From: Bolinopsis microptera
Lineage: Eukaryota > Ctenophora > Tentaculata > Lobata > Bolinopsidae
Direction of reading: 5' to 3'
Length of the DNA stretch: 64,000 nucleotides
Assembly: GCF_026151205.1 (NCBI RefSeq)
Contig: NC_087084.1
Coordinates: 10,195,453-10,259,452, forward strand
The notes under the pieces were generated by a model. It saw only the letters and a list, made by a program, of their open reading frames with translations. It made no database searches and was not told the DNA's origin. A program made the translations under genes and the position numbers. Shown here piece after piece: positions 23,225 to 37,212 of this stretch. The stretch's first letter is position 1. Every line of letters starts with the position of its first letter.

Positions 23225-24500
23225 GCAAATGTTGAATAATGGTTTTTTTCATAATACTATAATAGTGACTTCTTCATATAACTAACGATCATGATCATAT
23301 ATTTGTCAAAAAATCTAAAAGTAATCATTAGTTCAAAATTGGGAAAAATGTTCATCCGCATAAACGTTTCTTGGAAAATTATCCCCAGCTCTATGCTTCG
23401 GAAATGGTACTTTTGTGGCTAAAGACACGATTTTCAAAGACAATAATTACTGCAAAAAGGAGAACAAACTGTCGATTACGATTTTTCAAGTCGAGGCTCG
23501 GAAAATTAACTCACTTATATTAGTTTCTCACCTCACTCCTAGAATTGTGCTCTGCAGGAGATTATTTTCTCAGCACCTGATGTTCAACTTTTCAACTCTT
23601 GGACTAACAAATATTTATAATTGTATTCGAATTGGTTTTAAAGAGTACTATAGTCTCGAAACGATCATCATAAGCATTTGCACTTATCAGTGGACACATG
23701 ACTTGCATGTTCGTACTTGACCATTTTTAAATTTTAATTTATGTGGTAAATCTGTGGAAGTTTGTACTACAAAAGTTCAAATGTCTGCTTTTCGTTCAAG
23801 TGCACGTGTTGTTTATTCAATTCGCAGTTATATTTATAATCCGTTACCGATTTAAATATGTATTTGCGATCTATATTATTTCCCCTGATATAGGCGAGTT
23901 TGGTCCCAAGCTTACCAATATGAATCTTACTTATAATTCAGAGAATTATTTTTGTACACTGTACGACCGCCCACGTGCAAATCAGACGAAAAATAGGAAG
24001 TTGCGTAGTAACCATAGTAACGAGGATTGTTACACGCACGTGCACGTGCAATGATTGTTTTAACGTCATTTTAATCGGTTTTGTTGATATTACGCTGTGT
24101 TTAGTACGAGCAACATTTTATTGGCTGTATCTTCGGTGGGGATGAATACTTTTTGACACGATTAAAACTGACTTCCAAACAATACTATTAGGTTCCTCCC
24201 TGTGACCACGGGTTTTCTAGTATTTATATAAAATACGTCAATCGGGGTTTATTATGGTTTCTAAAGTTATAAGATACCTTAGTGCCAACAAATTTGGGTC
24301 ACAATAAATTTGGGGCTCTAAAACTCCTATTTCTTGGCCAATTTTTTATTTTTTCATGCTGATTTGGAGGCCATTAAAGCATTTGACCCAGTCAAAAAAG
24401 TTTCAGTTGTATATCTTTGACGGTTTTTGCAGAAATTCGCGTTAAAGTTGATGCCGTGGTGTCAGTAAAATGGCACGGATAAATATATATACATATATTG
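23225..24500. other. extra 1.3 kb in the 5' flank of GPCR copy 1
   Basis: The leader just upstream of the ATG (about 23185-23222) and the block 24500-24860 both match the compact 5' flank of GPCR copy 2 in inverted orientation, but there they are adjacent. The DNA between is therefore an insertion here or a deletion in copy 2. It holds two weak plus-strand open frames (23415-23720 and 23743-24054) and CACGTG/ACGTGCACGTGC sites near 23972-24050. No terminal repeats are obvious. Confidence 0.55.
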
Positions 24501-24860
24501 TCTCGCTTTATATATAGTAAGATAAGTGCAATCTATATACTTATATAACTGAAGTAAACTAACACACCAAGTTTTAGAACTGCCATTAACTCCGGTCTAT
24601 AATTTGTTTTTAATGAGTTCAGGCTGCCCTTAACTACCCCCGTGCTCAGTTTCAGAGTTACGATCTTTATAATTATTGCTATGATGTAAGCATCTTGTTA
24701 GATAATCTGTAGATCTGTATGACCCACGTGTAGTCGTTAGCACGAGGGTGTCTGTGTGCAATGTGTGGAGTTATTCTAAATTTAGAATGTGGAGGATCTA
24801 GACACTTACTGTGGACACTGGACAGGGTCAGGGACCTGCTGCGTAGATTACGGAAGTACT
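24500..24860 (-). repeat. GPCR 5'-flank repeat, inverted counterpart of 40399-41130
   Basis: It shares long blocks with two tandem copies upstream of GPCR copy 2, for example around TACAGATCTACAGATTATCT and GTGTCCACAGTAAGTGTCTA (given here as on the minus strand). It probably contains the ancestral promoter of this receptor pair. Confidence 0.8.
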
Positions 24861-24869
24861 GTAGTAATC

Positions 24870-25254
24870 ATACAACTTAAATTTGCTGTTTATAGCAGAG
24901 AATTCAGACTCTTATCTAAACATCGAGTTTAATTCGCTACAATAATTTAAACTGCAAATGACAAAACAGATTTATACGATACAATGATATTCATGTTAAT
25001 AAGAAATAACACGATGGTCGATGATTGAAAAGGTAAATGTTGAAATATGTCCAAAATTGAAAATTGACCCTTTAGGTATCCCAAATAGAAAACAGCTCTT
25101 ATTTAGAGCAATAACTATATCTGCAGGTAATTCCTTCTTTTTTCCGGAAAGACTAGGACGTTTAGTTAAAACCCTTTTATCCTGGAAGAGTTTCTATTAT
25201 GAAAGAGTTGCTGAAAGAGTTGTTGACCTTTTTTAATGTCAAAGTAATCCGTCG
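24870..25254. other. spacer with a 71-codon open frame
   Basis: A plus-strand open frame at 25021-25236 has a plausible coding texture (NRKQLLF, FFPERLGRLVKTLLSW) but no recognisable family, start context or splice sites. It may be a fragment of a mobile element. Confidence 0.3.
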
Positions 25255-25703
25255 GACTTTTAAAGTCAGGTCTCGAAGATACAATTTTTGTTTGAAAACG
25301 TTTAAGGTAGTTACTGTTTGATAATTATAAATACATTAACATGATCCATGTTCATTCTCCTCCATGAACGTAATCTCTCCTGTATCGTTGTTAATCATCA
25401 AGCATTTACTTGCCGATCTATCGAATACGCTCTGAATGTTCCATCTGTTGTTCGTAAGAGCTTTAAACCTGGATATAGTACAGTTAGTACCTTTTTTTCA
25501 ATACTACTTTCATTATCAAGTAAACAATGTGAAAGGCTGTCATCTTACCTTTGAACAAATCTTCCTCGATAAATTTATTACATTTTTATTTAGTGGTAGT
25601 GTCATGAAGTCTTTCTGTAAACTTCAAATCACAAGTCATTTTTAGTAACATTTAGGGACTTCTTTTAAATTTTTTCTTTTGAATCATATTTTTAATAATC
25701 ATA
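25255..25703. repeat. 3' flank of glycosyltransferase copy 1 (duplicated at 31478-31912)
   Basis: Closely matches 31478-31912, starting near TTTTAAAGTCAGGTCTCGA in both. This marks the left edge of the tandem duplication unit that contains the glycosyltransferase gene. Confidence 0.85.
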
Positions 25704-28641
<2,938 letters not shown>

Positions 28642-29534
28642 TTCTTTTGTAACCTAAAAATGGGGTCGATTAGTTCATTATAACACTCAAGGTTGAAAAA
28701 TCTGAAACTACACGATATAACGGCCTTATAATACGAAATATATCGGTAGGTTAGAAAAATTTGCCGTGAAAAGCGAAAACAACATAATGACAGATAAAAT
28801 GGTCTTTTCCTTTTATATTTGGTTCAGGAAGGCGACAAGTGAAAGTACTTTTATTTGAATACGTGACCAAAAAGTGTGTCTAGCCATCCAACAGGCCCAC
28901 TCTCAAATATCCCCAGATAGTATAAACAATCTCCCACTCGTTTTAGCAATCTATAAACAATTCCCAAACTGTCCTCCTTGGAACCAAAACAAAGGTGTTA
29001 AAATGATCCCTTTGATAATCAAAACAGAGATGTTAAAATGAACTCTCTGCTCCCCACAACTCTCTGCTCTAAACAATTCCTAAACTATCCTCCTTGTAAC
29101 AAAAACAGAGGTGTTAAACTGAACTCTCTGCACTACCCTGCTGTACTAAATGTAGTACACTAATGTATGCCCTAAAATACTACGCTAAAATACTGTGCTA
29201 AAATGAGTACACAACATATCCTCCCCACAAAATTTTGTGAAAGTTCTCCGTTGCATTGCAACTATTTACTACTTTACTATTAATAAGGTAGCTAATCTCA
29301 TCAATACGGTAGGAATAAACACTCAGGTTAACCTAGTAATACAATAAGACTGTTAAAACGAAAAGGCAACGCAAAAAGGTTATCATTACAAGTCTCTTCA
29401 AATCCCTGATACCGTGATTTTACTGAAAATATTTTAACAAAATACCATTGTGCACAATTATCAAATATATCACGCAAATTACCGTTCCAGTCTATATGAC
29501 TTTAATTTAGTCATTCCCGAAATTTCACCTGTGA

Positions 29535-30096
29535 TTAAACGTACTTCGATTTACTCTTTCTCGGTCTGAGTCCGTACTTTCTCCTCGGATCTCTGCCGTC
29601 TTCCTCACGACTTATGTCAGCAAGAGTAATTCCTCTACTATCTATTTCTCCGAAGTACATTTTACCCTCTCTGCTCGGTCCAGCAGATGCAACCGCTACT
29701 TCCGGACTAAAGTCAATGTTTTGAGATTGACTTGAATCTAGTGCATCGTGAAAAGATTCGGTGGTATCTGCACTTAGATTTAATTTTGGATCTCCTTCCT
29801 GACGCGGTACATCGTTGAGCGATGAGTTTACTATCGTGTCATCCAATCCTCGTTCCTACTCTTTCACCACAATTGCCGCTTCCAACTTCAGTTTGCGGTA
29901 CATCATTTCCAGAACTTGTGAGATTTACTGGTGCTGACGCTTCTCCTCCACTTTTACTGATCTTAGACGAGGGACAAAGAATTCCTTGATCCCTCTTCTT
30001 CTTCCGACTCCTCGTGATAATGTGATAATAATCTGAATCCGAGGAATCACTCTCAGTGACCAGGCTCACCTCACTCATGTTGCCTTCATTATCCAC
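29535..30096 (-). pseudogene. retroelement 3' open frames, possible end of a deleted pol
   Basis: Two overlapping short frames (30096-29839 and 29846-29535) encode acidic Ser-rich stretches and basic runs (ITRSRKKKRDQG, then RKYGLRPRKSKSKY near the end). Their place after Gag and the basic tail fit the C-terminal remnant of a polyprotein with the enzymatic core deleted. No catalytic motif is visible. Confidence 0.4.
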
Positions 30097-31157
30097 AGAA
30101 CAACCGCTGGGAAATCCGACAGCCGCTCCAGGAACCTTGGTGAGTGGCTCTCCCCCTTAATAAGGTTCCATCTTCGTGATGCTGGTTACCTTCTTCTCCT
30201 GTCCCACCTGTACTTCCATTGTACTGTCGGTTGAATTCTTCACCGGATCCTCTTCTCGTCCAGCAGTTAGCTCGTACATGTCCGGTCTTGTTGCAATTCC
30301 AGCACGTTATGCTCGTGTAACTCCGCCCCCCGTCTCGTTCTCTATCATGCACTGATCTGGGTCTTGACGAGTTTCTGCTCCTTCCTCGCCATTTGTCCTG
30401 GTCCTCACCGGACCAAGATCTCGATCTGCCATCCCCCATAGGTCTCTGATAAGTAACTTTTTCTCCCTCCTCCCAACTATTTTGCCTCGAAGGTGAGGGG
30501 TCGTGGATGGTTGACTTGTTAGAAAATACCGTTTGTTTCAAAATTGAAGAAACGGGAATTTCTCTCTCGTTTTCATTCATCATCTTCTCAAAGCCTTTTT
30601 TTCTCAATCGAAAAACGTACTCACCTATATCTTTCCTTGCCGCTGACGACAGCTTAGCAGTTCGTTTTTAAGTGCGGTAGCTTTGTTGCCATAGATGGCT
30701 CGCTTGTAGTTGTAGAGCGTACAAAAAAGCTCAGGATCTTTTTTATCCTTATCACTCAGCTTGACTGCCCTCAATACCGAATAGGTTTTGTCGTCCACAC
30801 TTTGGAGCAAATGCTCATACAGAAATGGACTCTTCATCCTGGTTATGCCACGTATGAGATAAATGATAAATCTCTCACAGAACATGGAAAAATCTTCTCC
30901 TTTTTCAAACCTCTTCAATTTACCTGCCCGGGATAATTTTGAATTCAAAATTTTCCCTGATCCGTCATGATCACATTCACTCTCGTCAGCCTCCAATTCC
31001 GAATCGTCTGCCTCGAACATCTCCTTTTTAATCTTTTTCGCCTACACCTTGAGCTCTCCCAGCGCGGTTCTGATTTTCTCCCGCTCAGCTTTGATTTTCT
31101 CCAACTCCTCTTTAGCTTCAGCAATTGCTGCAGCTCTCTACACCTTCTCAGTATCAC
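30089..31157 (-). pseudogene. degenerate Gag with CCHC zinc knuckle
   Basis: The reading starts near 31157 with two in-frame TAG codons early, continues open from 31020 to 30625 (acidic linker, then a helical region around MFCERFIIYL and YKRAIYG), and shifts frame near 30620-30610 before running open to 30089. The second part is Arg/Ser-rich and contains one zinc knuckle CWNCNKTGHVRANC (CX2CX4HX4C) at about 30258-30300, the nucleic-acid-binding motif of retrotransposon Gag. Stops and the frameshift make it non-functional. Confidence 0.75.
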
Positions 31158-31292
31158 TAGTCATCTATGCTCAATCCAACTCGAGGGTATTAACTAATTG
31201 ATTAATCAGGCTCCAGTTGATAAAATGGTCTTTTCCTTTTATATTTGGTTCAGGAAGGCGACAAGTGAAAGTACTTTTATTTGAATACGTGA

Positions 31293-31477
31293 TTAAGAAT
31301 TGTGATTAGTTTGTTGGTCAACCATGCTATCTCGAAACCAAGTTTCACAAAAAAAAATCAGGGTGAGCCCCCCCCCCCCCCCCCCTCTTAATTTACAAAG
31401 TAAGGATTATGTCCTGACTTATCGATTATATTTATAATATACATAAAATTTTCTGCGAAAAAAATATTGGAACATTT
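31293..31477. repeat. spacer with poly-C tract
   Basis: Contains a run of 18 C at 31368-31385 after an A tract. It separates the retroelement from the start of duplication unit 2. Homopolymer length is probably an assembly uncertainty. Confidence 0.8.
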
Positions 31478-31912
31478 TAAAGTCAGGTCTCGATGATACA
31501 GTTTTTGTTTGAAAACGTTTAAGGTAGTTACTGTTTGATGATTATAAATACATTAACATGATCCATGTTCATTCTCCTCCATGAACGTTATCTCTCCTGT
31601 ATCGTTGTTAATCATCAGGCGATTGCTTGCCGATCTATCGAATACGTTCTGAATGTTCCATCTGTTGTTCATAAGAGCTCTAAACCTGGATATAGTATAC
31701 AGTTAGTACGTTTTAAAAAATGCTACTTTCATTATCGATGTGAACAATGTAAAAGGCTGTCATCTTACCTTTGAACAAATCTTCCTCGATAAATTTATTA
31801 GATTTTTCATTTAGTGGTATTATCATGAAGTCTTTCTGTAAACTTAAAATCAAACGTCATTTTTAGTCACATTTAGGGACTTCTTTTATATTTCATCTTT
31901 TGAATCATATTT

Positions 31913-34456
31913 TTAATAATCATACTTATCAAACCTTTGTCCTCCTCGTCTTCTTTTTTCTTTGTAGTCCTCGCCTTTAACTGATATCTTTGACGGACGA
32001 GCGTGCTTTACTTTCACATCCGGGCAAAGTGCAACTTTCATGCCAGCTGCTTTCAGTCTAATAAATATATCCTTGTGTTCCACTATCATTAGCTCGGGGT
32101 CCCATCCTCCTAGATCCAATATCTCTGTGGTTCGTGCCAGAAATGCGTTTGAAGAAATATCGCATCTGACACAGCTTGGATGGTTTGGGATTGTTTGATT
32201 GACAAGTGTGCAAGCTTTATGGTAAACTCCCAGTCTACGTTTTGACTTGTTCTCGTTGAAATGTCCAAATTCAAAGTATGCAGTAAAGCTGATTCCTCCT
32301 GAGTAAGCAGCTGAGGACACAGTGACATCAGTAGTGTCCAGGATCTCGACAAGTTTATCGAGTTTTGTGTATTCATAGAACTTGATGTCATCATCAAGAA
32401 GAAAGAAGTACTTAGTCTTGACCTGCATAACAGCCAAATTTCTCCCTCGAGCTATACCGAGATCTTCATTTTTACTCACTACGTACTGTAATAAGGGATA
32501 CTCTGCAATTTGCTGATATATTTCATCAGGGTAATCGTTTGGTCCGTCGTCGTATGCAACTATCGGGAGATCGAATCCTAGACTTTCTCTCACTGATTCA
32601 GCTAGACGCAATATAAGATGTGGTCTTCTGGTTGTTTTTACTGCTAGTGTCACACATTCCCACAGCTTTGTACATCTTCTCACCTGGTCAGGTGGCAGGA
32701 GTTTCACCGGCTCTCTTTTGTTGAACCCACACGCTTTAAAGTCACATGAACTATTTTGAGGTACAACAGCCATCTTTAACAATTTCCTGTCTTCTTGAAA
32801 GAAGCCTTCCTCCATCAGTAGTATTCTGGAAGCATCCTTATCACAACGTGCTAATCCAACAGGATCCTCCAGACAAGGACTTCTTGTAACGTTCAAATCG
32901 TTCCTCTCTGACATTGGTGTGATACAAAGCTCTTCATGTTTCACGATACGCTGTATGTAAAACATTCCATTTTTGTCTTCTGTAAGGAAGGATTCTGTGA
33001 CATCAGAGCAATCTACCAGTTCCAGAAATATGGCATTGTCTTGACTTTTGCAGTTTACACATCTTCCAGTTCTCTCGTATATCAAACGATTATCCATCGT
33101 TAGACTGAACGCCTGAGAGTTAACTCATAAAAACTTCAAAAGCGACATAAATAGAGCTAACTATTATAAACTATTGAAAGACCCTTCCTTAAAACTTAGT
33201 GAAGATTTTGTATCTGATGATAGTGACGCTTATAGTTTAGCAGCTCACCCTATAGACTCACATAACCTTTCTAATAGACCTGATTTTGATGCTTCTTATA
33301 ATGTTTTTATCCTAAAGAATTCTAGTCCTAATAATTTAGAAGTTAACGAAAATATACTTATACAAAAACTCAGAACTTTGTAACCGTATGGTATTAATTC
33401 ATGTGATCCTTTTGGTATGCCACTTTTATTTGAAAATAAAACTTTTGATAATGGTCCTTAAATTATTTCATCTTTAATGCAGGGACTAGTATTTTTTCTA
33501 CTAGTTGGGGCCTCACAACCCCCCATACCCGAGCGCTTTCCTTTCCTTTTTGAGAGTTTGACTTTTATTTACCTAACATCCCTTATAGTTTTAAATATAT
33601 TTTTTCTGATTTAATCGGAGTAGTAACCCTTATCTTTATTAGGTACTGAAGATGTCCGAAAATGTTTTACCAATGATGTTATAAAGATTTTGTTGGAACG
33701 TTTTAACTCATTCGTTGTCTGACTGTGGGAACTATTGATCTTGGAGCAACATAAATACATCTATAATCTTCATCCATTTCAGATGTTCTAGGATATTAGT
33801 CAGGGAATGATACTACAATTTGCCAACATAACGTTCGATTATTACTACCTTACTCGGGAATATTATGACTGGGATAAAGAGGTGGGTTTTGGAAAATTCC
33901 GCCATATTTTTCCCGGTCATTAATTTTCCCAGTCATAAATTAACCCGCTATAATGTTCCCGAGTAAGGTAAACTATAAACAGTGATACATTTTGATGCTT
34001 GGTGGGTTTTGGAAAATTCCGCCATATTTTTCCCGGTCATTAATTTTCCCAGTCATAAATTAACCCGCTATAATATTCCCGAGTAAGGTATTATAAAAAA
34101 CATAAACTGTCACCAAGCCTCACCTGCTGTAAATCGGGATCACAGAACTGTACTGTCAACTTTTCTCCGTCACTAGAGTCTATGCATCTACCTTCATACC
34201 ATAATCTTAATCGGTGGTTGTGGAAAATGTAACCACTGATATTGGTATTAATACCGATATTTTTGGAGTTTTCCCTTGTCTCCACTCGAAAAGAATCCTT
34301 TTCTAGATTTGCTACTGTCAAATTTCCTAGAAATGCTGTTTCTTTCACAACTCCACCCATTAGGGTGTTGGTTGGAATGATGATGACAATTATCGCCACA
34401 ACAAGAAGCAAACTGACCAGCAGTCGGGATAGAGTCAATTTGAGAACAAGACCCAT
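31913..34456 (-). CDS. type II membrane glycosyltransferase, ricin-like lectin part plus GT12/GT2-like domain, copy 2
   Basis: Exon 1 is 34456-34124 (111 codons, donor GTGAGG) and exon 2 is 33112-31913 (acceptor CTCTCAG), phase 0, about 510 aa. Domain order and motifs are as in copy 1: membrane span near residues 10-30, GRCIDSSDGEKL and GRCVN lectin-like elements, YFFLLDDDIKF catalytic triplet, NAFLART and GGWDPEL. Exon 2 differs at only about 20 positions over 390 residues, whereas exon 1's cytoplasmic/membrane part is more diverged. It ends with FDKYDY, four residues longer than copy 1. The intron contains a TA-flanked MITE and a retroelement fragment. Both copies keep open frames and splice sites and are probably functional. 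Confidence 0.86.
33174..33475 (+). pseudogene. retroelement C-terminal fragment in the glycosyltransferase intron
   Basis: An open frame at 33174-33383 reads AHPIDSHNLSNRPDFDAS and ENILIQKLRTL, then a stop, then in-frame PYGINSCDPFG. The pattern 'L.TL.P.G.N' is like the tail of GIY-YIG endonuclease-bearing retroelements (Penelope-type). It is followed directly by a dispersed 3' segment (33478-33745) also found at 37781-38055. The family assignment is inference. Confidence 0.35.
33478..33745 (+). repeat. dispersed repeat, copy a (retroelement 3' end?)
   Basis: Shares with 37781-38055, in the same orientation, GCAGGGACTAGTAT..., a hairpin-like CTAGT...ACTAG, GGGGCCTCACAACCCCC and a trailing block ending ACTCATTCGTTG. 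It follows the open-frame fragment at 33174, suggesting it is the 3' end of the same element. Confidence 0.75.
33848..34088. mobile_element. 241-bp TA-flanked MITE in the intron of glycosyltransferase copy 2
   Basis: Ends are CCTTACTCGGGAATATTAT and its complement, flanked by TA on both sides (33846-33847 and 34089-34090). Glycosyltransferase copy 1 has an empty site here (GATTATTACTATGTATTATA near 27010). A 120-bp internal duplication repeats the right-end sequence (GGTGGGTTTTGGAAAATTCC at 33881 and 34001). A TA duplication fits Tc1/mariner-type mobilisation. Confidence 0.88.
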
Positions 34457-34542
34457 TTCTTTTGTAACCTAAAAATGGGGTCGATTATAATTCACTATAA
34501 CACTCAAGGTTGAAATATCTGAAACTACACGATACAACGGCC

Positions 34543-36105
34543 GGTTCTTTTGCGATAATCAAAACGCGACAACTAGCGCTGGATGGTGACAACTAGCGCT
34601 ATCCAGCGCTAGTTGTCGCCATCCAGCGCTAGTTGTCGCTATCCAGCGCTGGATAACGCTGGCCAGCGCAAAATATATATGTTCGATAATTGTCGCTATC
34701 CAGCGCTAGTTGTCGCCATCCAGCGCTAGTTGTCGCCATCCAGCGCTAGTTGTCGCTATCCAGCGCTAGTTGTCGCTGGCTATGCGACACTGTCGCACGC
34801 GATAGTTTGCGATGGCCAGCGCAACTGGCCATCGCAGAAAACAGTTCGATAACTAGCGCTGGATAGCGACAACTAGCGCTGGATAGCGACAACTAGCGCT
34901 GGCCAGCGCTGACCAGCGCTGACCAGCGCTGAGCGATAGCCAGCGCTGGCCAGCGCTGGCCATCGATATCCAGCGCAAAATTTTTGCGCTATTACTCGTC
35001 AGCTAGCGCTAACCAGCGCTAACCAGCGCTAGCCAGCGCTAGCCAGCGCTAACCAGCGCTAGCCAGCGCTAACCAACGCTAGCCAGCGCTAGCCAGCGCT
35101 AGCCAGCGCTGGCCAGCGCTAGCTGACGAGTAATATCGCAACTATATTGCGCTGGCCAGCGCTGGCTGACGAGTAATACTAATATCGAGCGTGCTAAATC
35201 ACTTTACAGTCGATCTTCGAGATTGTTCTAAAAGGGCCCCCGATGGTTGTGTCCAACTTCAATCGATGTATTTTCGGACGCTAATTCCGAATCAACCCCC
35301 ATGGGCCCATGAGCATAGGGTTGAAATGCTCTCCTGACGAGATATTGGCGAAAAACTGTACATGTATCGATCACGTGATATGACCGTATAAGGAAGTTAG
35401 TCTAATTTCTCGTTATTGTTAGGGTTTCAGCATATGTTTTTGTTAAGGATTGGGTTAGGGTTAGGGTTGGGATCAGATTAGAGGGTTGGGGTTTCGAAAA
35501 GTCGTTCAGAACCAGCTAGAGTCAGATAGATCTGGGTTAAAAAAGGCACGTGACAGTCAAGTGTAAAGTGATTAATCATCATCCGAGTAATATCGCAAGT
35601 ATATGATTTTGATACATTGCGCTGGCTAGCGCTGGCTAACGCTGGTTAGCGCTGGCTAGCGCTGGCTAGCGCTGGCCAGCGCTGGTTAGCGCTAGCTGAC
35701 GAGTAATAGCGCAAAAATTTTGCGCTGGATATCGATGGCCAGCGCTGGCTATCGCTTAGCGCTGGCCAGCGCTAGTTGTCGCTATCCAGCGCTAGTTATC
35801 GAACTGTTTTCTGCGATGGCCAGTTGCGCTGGCCATCGCAAACTATCGCGTGCGACAGTGTCGCATAGCCAGCGACAACTAGCGCTGGATAGCGACAACT
35901 AGCGCTGGATGGCGACAACTAGCGCTGGATGGCGACAACTAGCGCTGGATAGCGACAATTATCGAACATATATATTTTGCACTGGCCAGCGTTATCCAGC
36001 GCTGGATAGCGACAACTAGCGCTGGATGGCGACAACTAGCGCTGGATAGCGCTAGTTGTCGCCATCCAGCGCTAGTTGTCGCGTTTTGACTATCGCAAAA
36101 GAACC
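34543..36105. mobile_element. fold-back DNA transposon FB2 with 8-bp target duplication
   Basis: A 1,563-bp element beginning GGTTCTTTTGCGATA and ending in the complement, flanked by CAACGGCC at 34535-34542 and 36106-36113. The orthologous place upstream of glycosyltransferase copy 1 (near 28716-28725) is empty, with TAACGGCC once. Long arms (34543 to about 35165, and about 35595 to 36105) consist of dozens of AGCGCTGG/CCAGCGCT words joined by GATAGCGACAACT or its complement. The unique centre (about 35170-35590) has a telomere-like GGGTTAGGGTTAGGG near 35458 but no transposase. It shares the 8-bp duplication, GG terminus and AGCGCT palindromes with FB1. Confidence 0.93.
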
Positions 36106-36113
36106 CAACGGCC

Positions 36114-36188
36114 TTATAACTTTATAATACGAAGTATATCGGTAGGTTAGAAATATTTGCCGTGAAAAGCGAAAACAACGTAATGACA
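36114..36188 (-). repeat. 5' flank of glycosyltransferase copy 2, right edge of duplication unit
   Basis: Matches 28722-28793 upstream of copy 1 up to GCGAAAACAAC(A/G)TAATGACAG; homology ends where the retroelement begins in copy 1. Confidence 0.85.
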
Positions 36189-36321
36189 GGCCAAGTTTAA
36201 CCAACTTTGATAACAACAATCGTCCAGATGAATGTGATTTTATCTTTACATAAAATAAAATACAACCATACGAAGTTAATGAAGAGGCAAATTTAGTAGT
36301 AGATAAAACAAAGGTACATAC

Positions 36322-36468
36322 CTTTAATACATTAGTATTAGAAGCTAATTCTAGAATGTTAAGACAATCCAGGAAGCTTTGACATTTCCACATGAGACAT
36401 GTGCTTCCAGTACCTTCATTGCACCTATGCAGGCATTTTGGAAGCAATGCAAAGTTAGTATTAACTCC
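36322..36468 (-). CDS. possible cysteine-rich exon
   Basis: A minus-strand open stretch ends at a good donor (AAG/GTATGT at 36322/36321) and encodes several cysteines (LPKCLHRCNEGTGSTC, MWKCQSFLDC). The upstream acceptor is unclear and no family is recognised. It may be a stray exon carried by the duplications. Confidence 0.25.
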
Positions 36469-36689
36469 GGGGAGACATATTTATGGCGAACAAGTTGTCG
36501 AACTAGAGTGTGCGTCCTGAATCAAAATTTATTCAAATTTACCCTCAAATTTTGCAGTCTTCCGCTTCGGACGAAGTGTTGGTAGACAATTGAAGGACTT
36601 TGCCGCTTCGACGCGCCGAGCAAACTATCATAGTATCATTCTTTATACTTCGCATCGAAGTAAGAGATCGTTGCTCTGTTAACTCGCAG

Positions 36690-37212
36690 ACCAACGATCT
36701 GGAAGGGTTGACATCGTCAATCAAATAGACAAAAACTCTCCCGTTGTTCTAAACATTCCAAATGTTCCAAAGGAACTGTGGAGGATTGTCGACTACCAAA
36801 ACGGCCTATTCGAGCTGAGGAGCTATTCGCCGTCAGAGGTGTATTTTTATTATATTACTGTATTTTAAGTATATCCTTTAACTTTTAAGTGTAAATGTAT
36901 ATAAAATATGTTGAGAGGAAATTATATATATATGTACTTGTAGCTCTGTATTCACAGATGAGTTTCACAGATGAGCTCAGGAATGAAGCTTATTTTGTTC
37001 TTTTTTATTTTAATTTCTCTGAAGACATGCACTTTACCACTATTTTACCACATCAGGTTCTCCCATGGATATTGGACGCAATAGACATGACACAGACGGT
37101 CCTATCAGAGACGTATTGTCTAATTTATATTTTAAACTTGACGAAATCCCCCCGGCAACGGGGACATTTTAAAAAAACACTGAAAATTTACCAAAAAACG
37201 ACCCTTCTTTGA
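36690..37212 (+). pseudogene. RhoGAP-like fragment (OCRL/INPP5B type), two exons
   Basis: Exon 36690-36838 (acceptor CTCGCAG, donor GAG/GTGTAT) encodes a stretch with NIPNVPKELWRIVDY then LFELRSYSPSE. The next candidate, from 37057 (acceptor ACATCAG), continues in phase with WILDAIDMTQ and TYCLIYILNLTKSP. The order VPKE-W--VD, LF, E...ILD, then a helix ending L.P resembles the C-terminal RhoGAP-like domain of inositol 5-phosphatases. The usual segment between VDY and LF looks shortened, the second frame soon ends in TGA, and no other exons of such a gene are seen, so a fragment or pseudogene is most likely. Confidence 0.35.

Larger units (their letters stand above)
28793..31292 (-). mobile_element. 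pol-less gag-bearing retroelement with 74-bp terminal direct repeats
   Basis: Two identical 74-bp direct repeats (28793-28866 and 31219-31292) bound a 2.5-kb unit. On the minus strand each repeat contains AATATAAAAGG, a TATA-like element. The interior on the same strand encodes a degenerate Gag and an Arg/Lys-rich tail but no reverse transcriptase or integrase. The paralogous flank of glycosyltransferase copy 2 (about 36188) lacks it, and homology breaks exactly at 28793. The very short repeats recall TRIM-like LTR elements. No TG...CA ends or clear target duplication were found, so the repeats may be only part of the LTRs. Confidence 0.65.

Noticed and set aside
35455-35480. Chromosome end marked by TTAGGG
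   Set aside because: Only about three units, inside a transposon with unique flanks on both sides.
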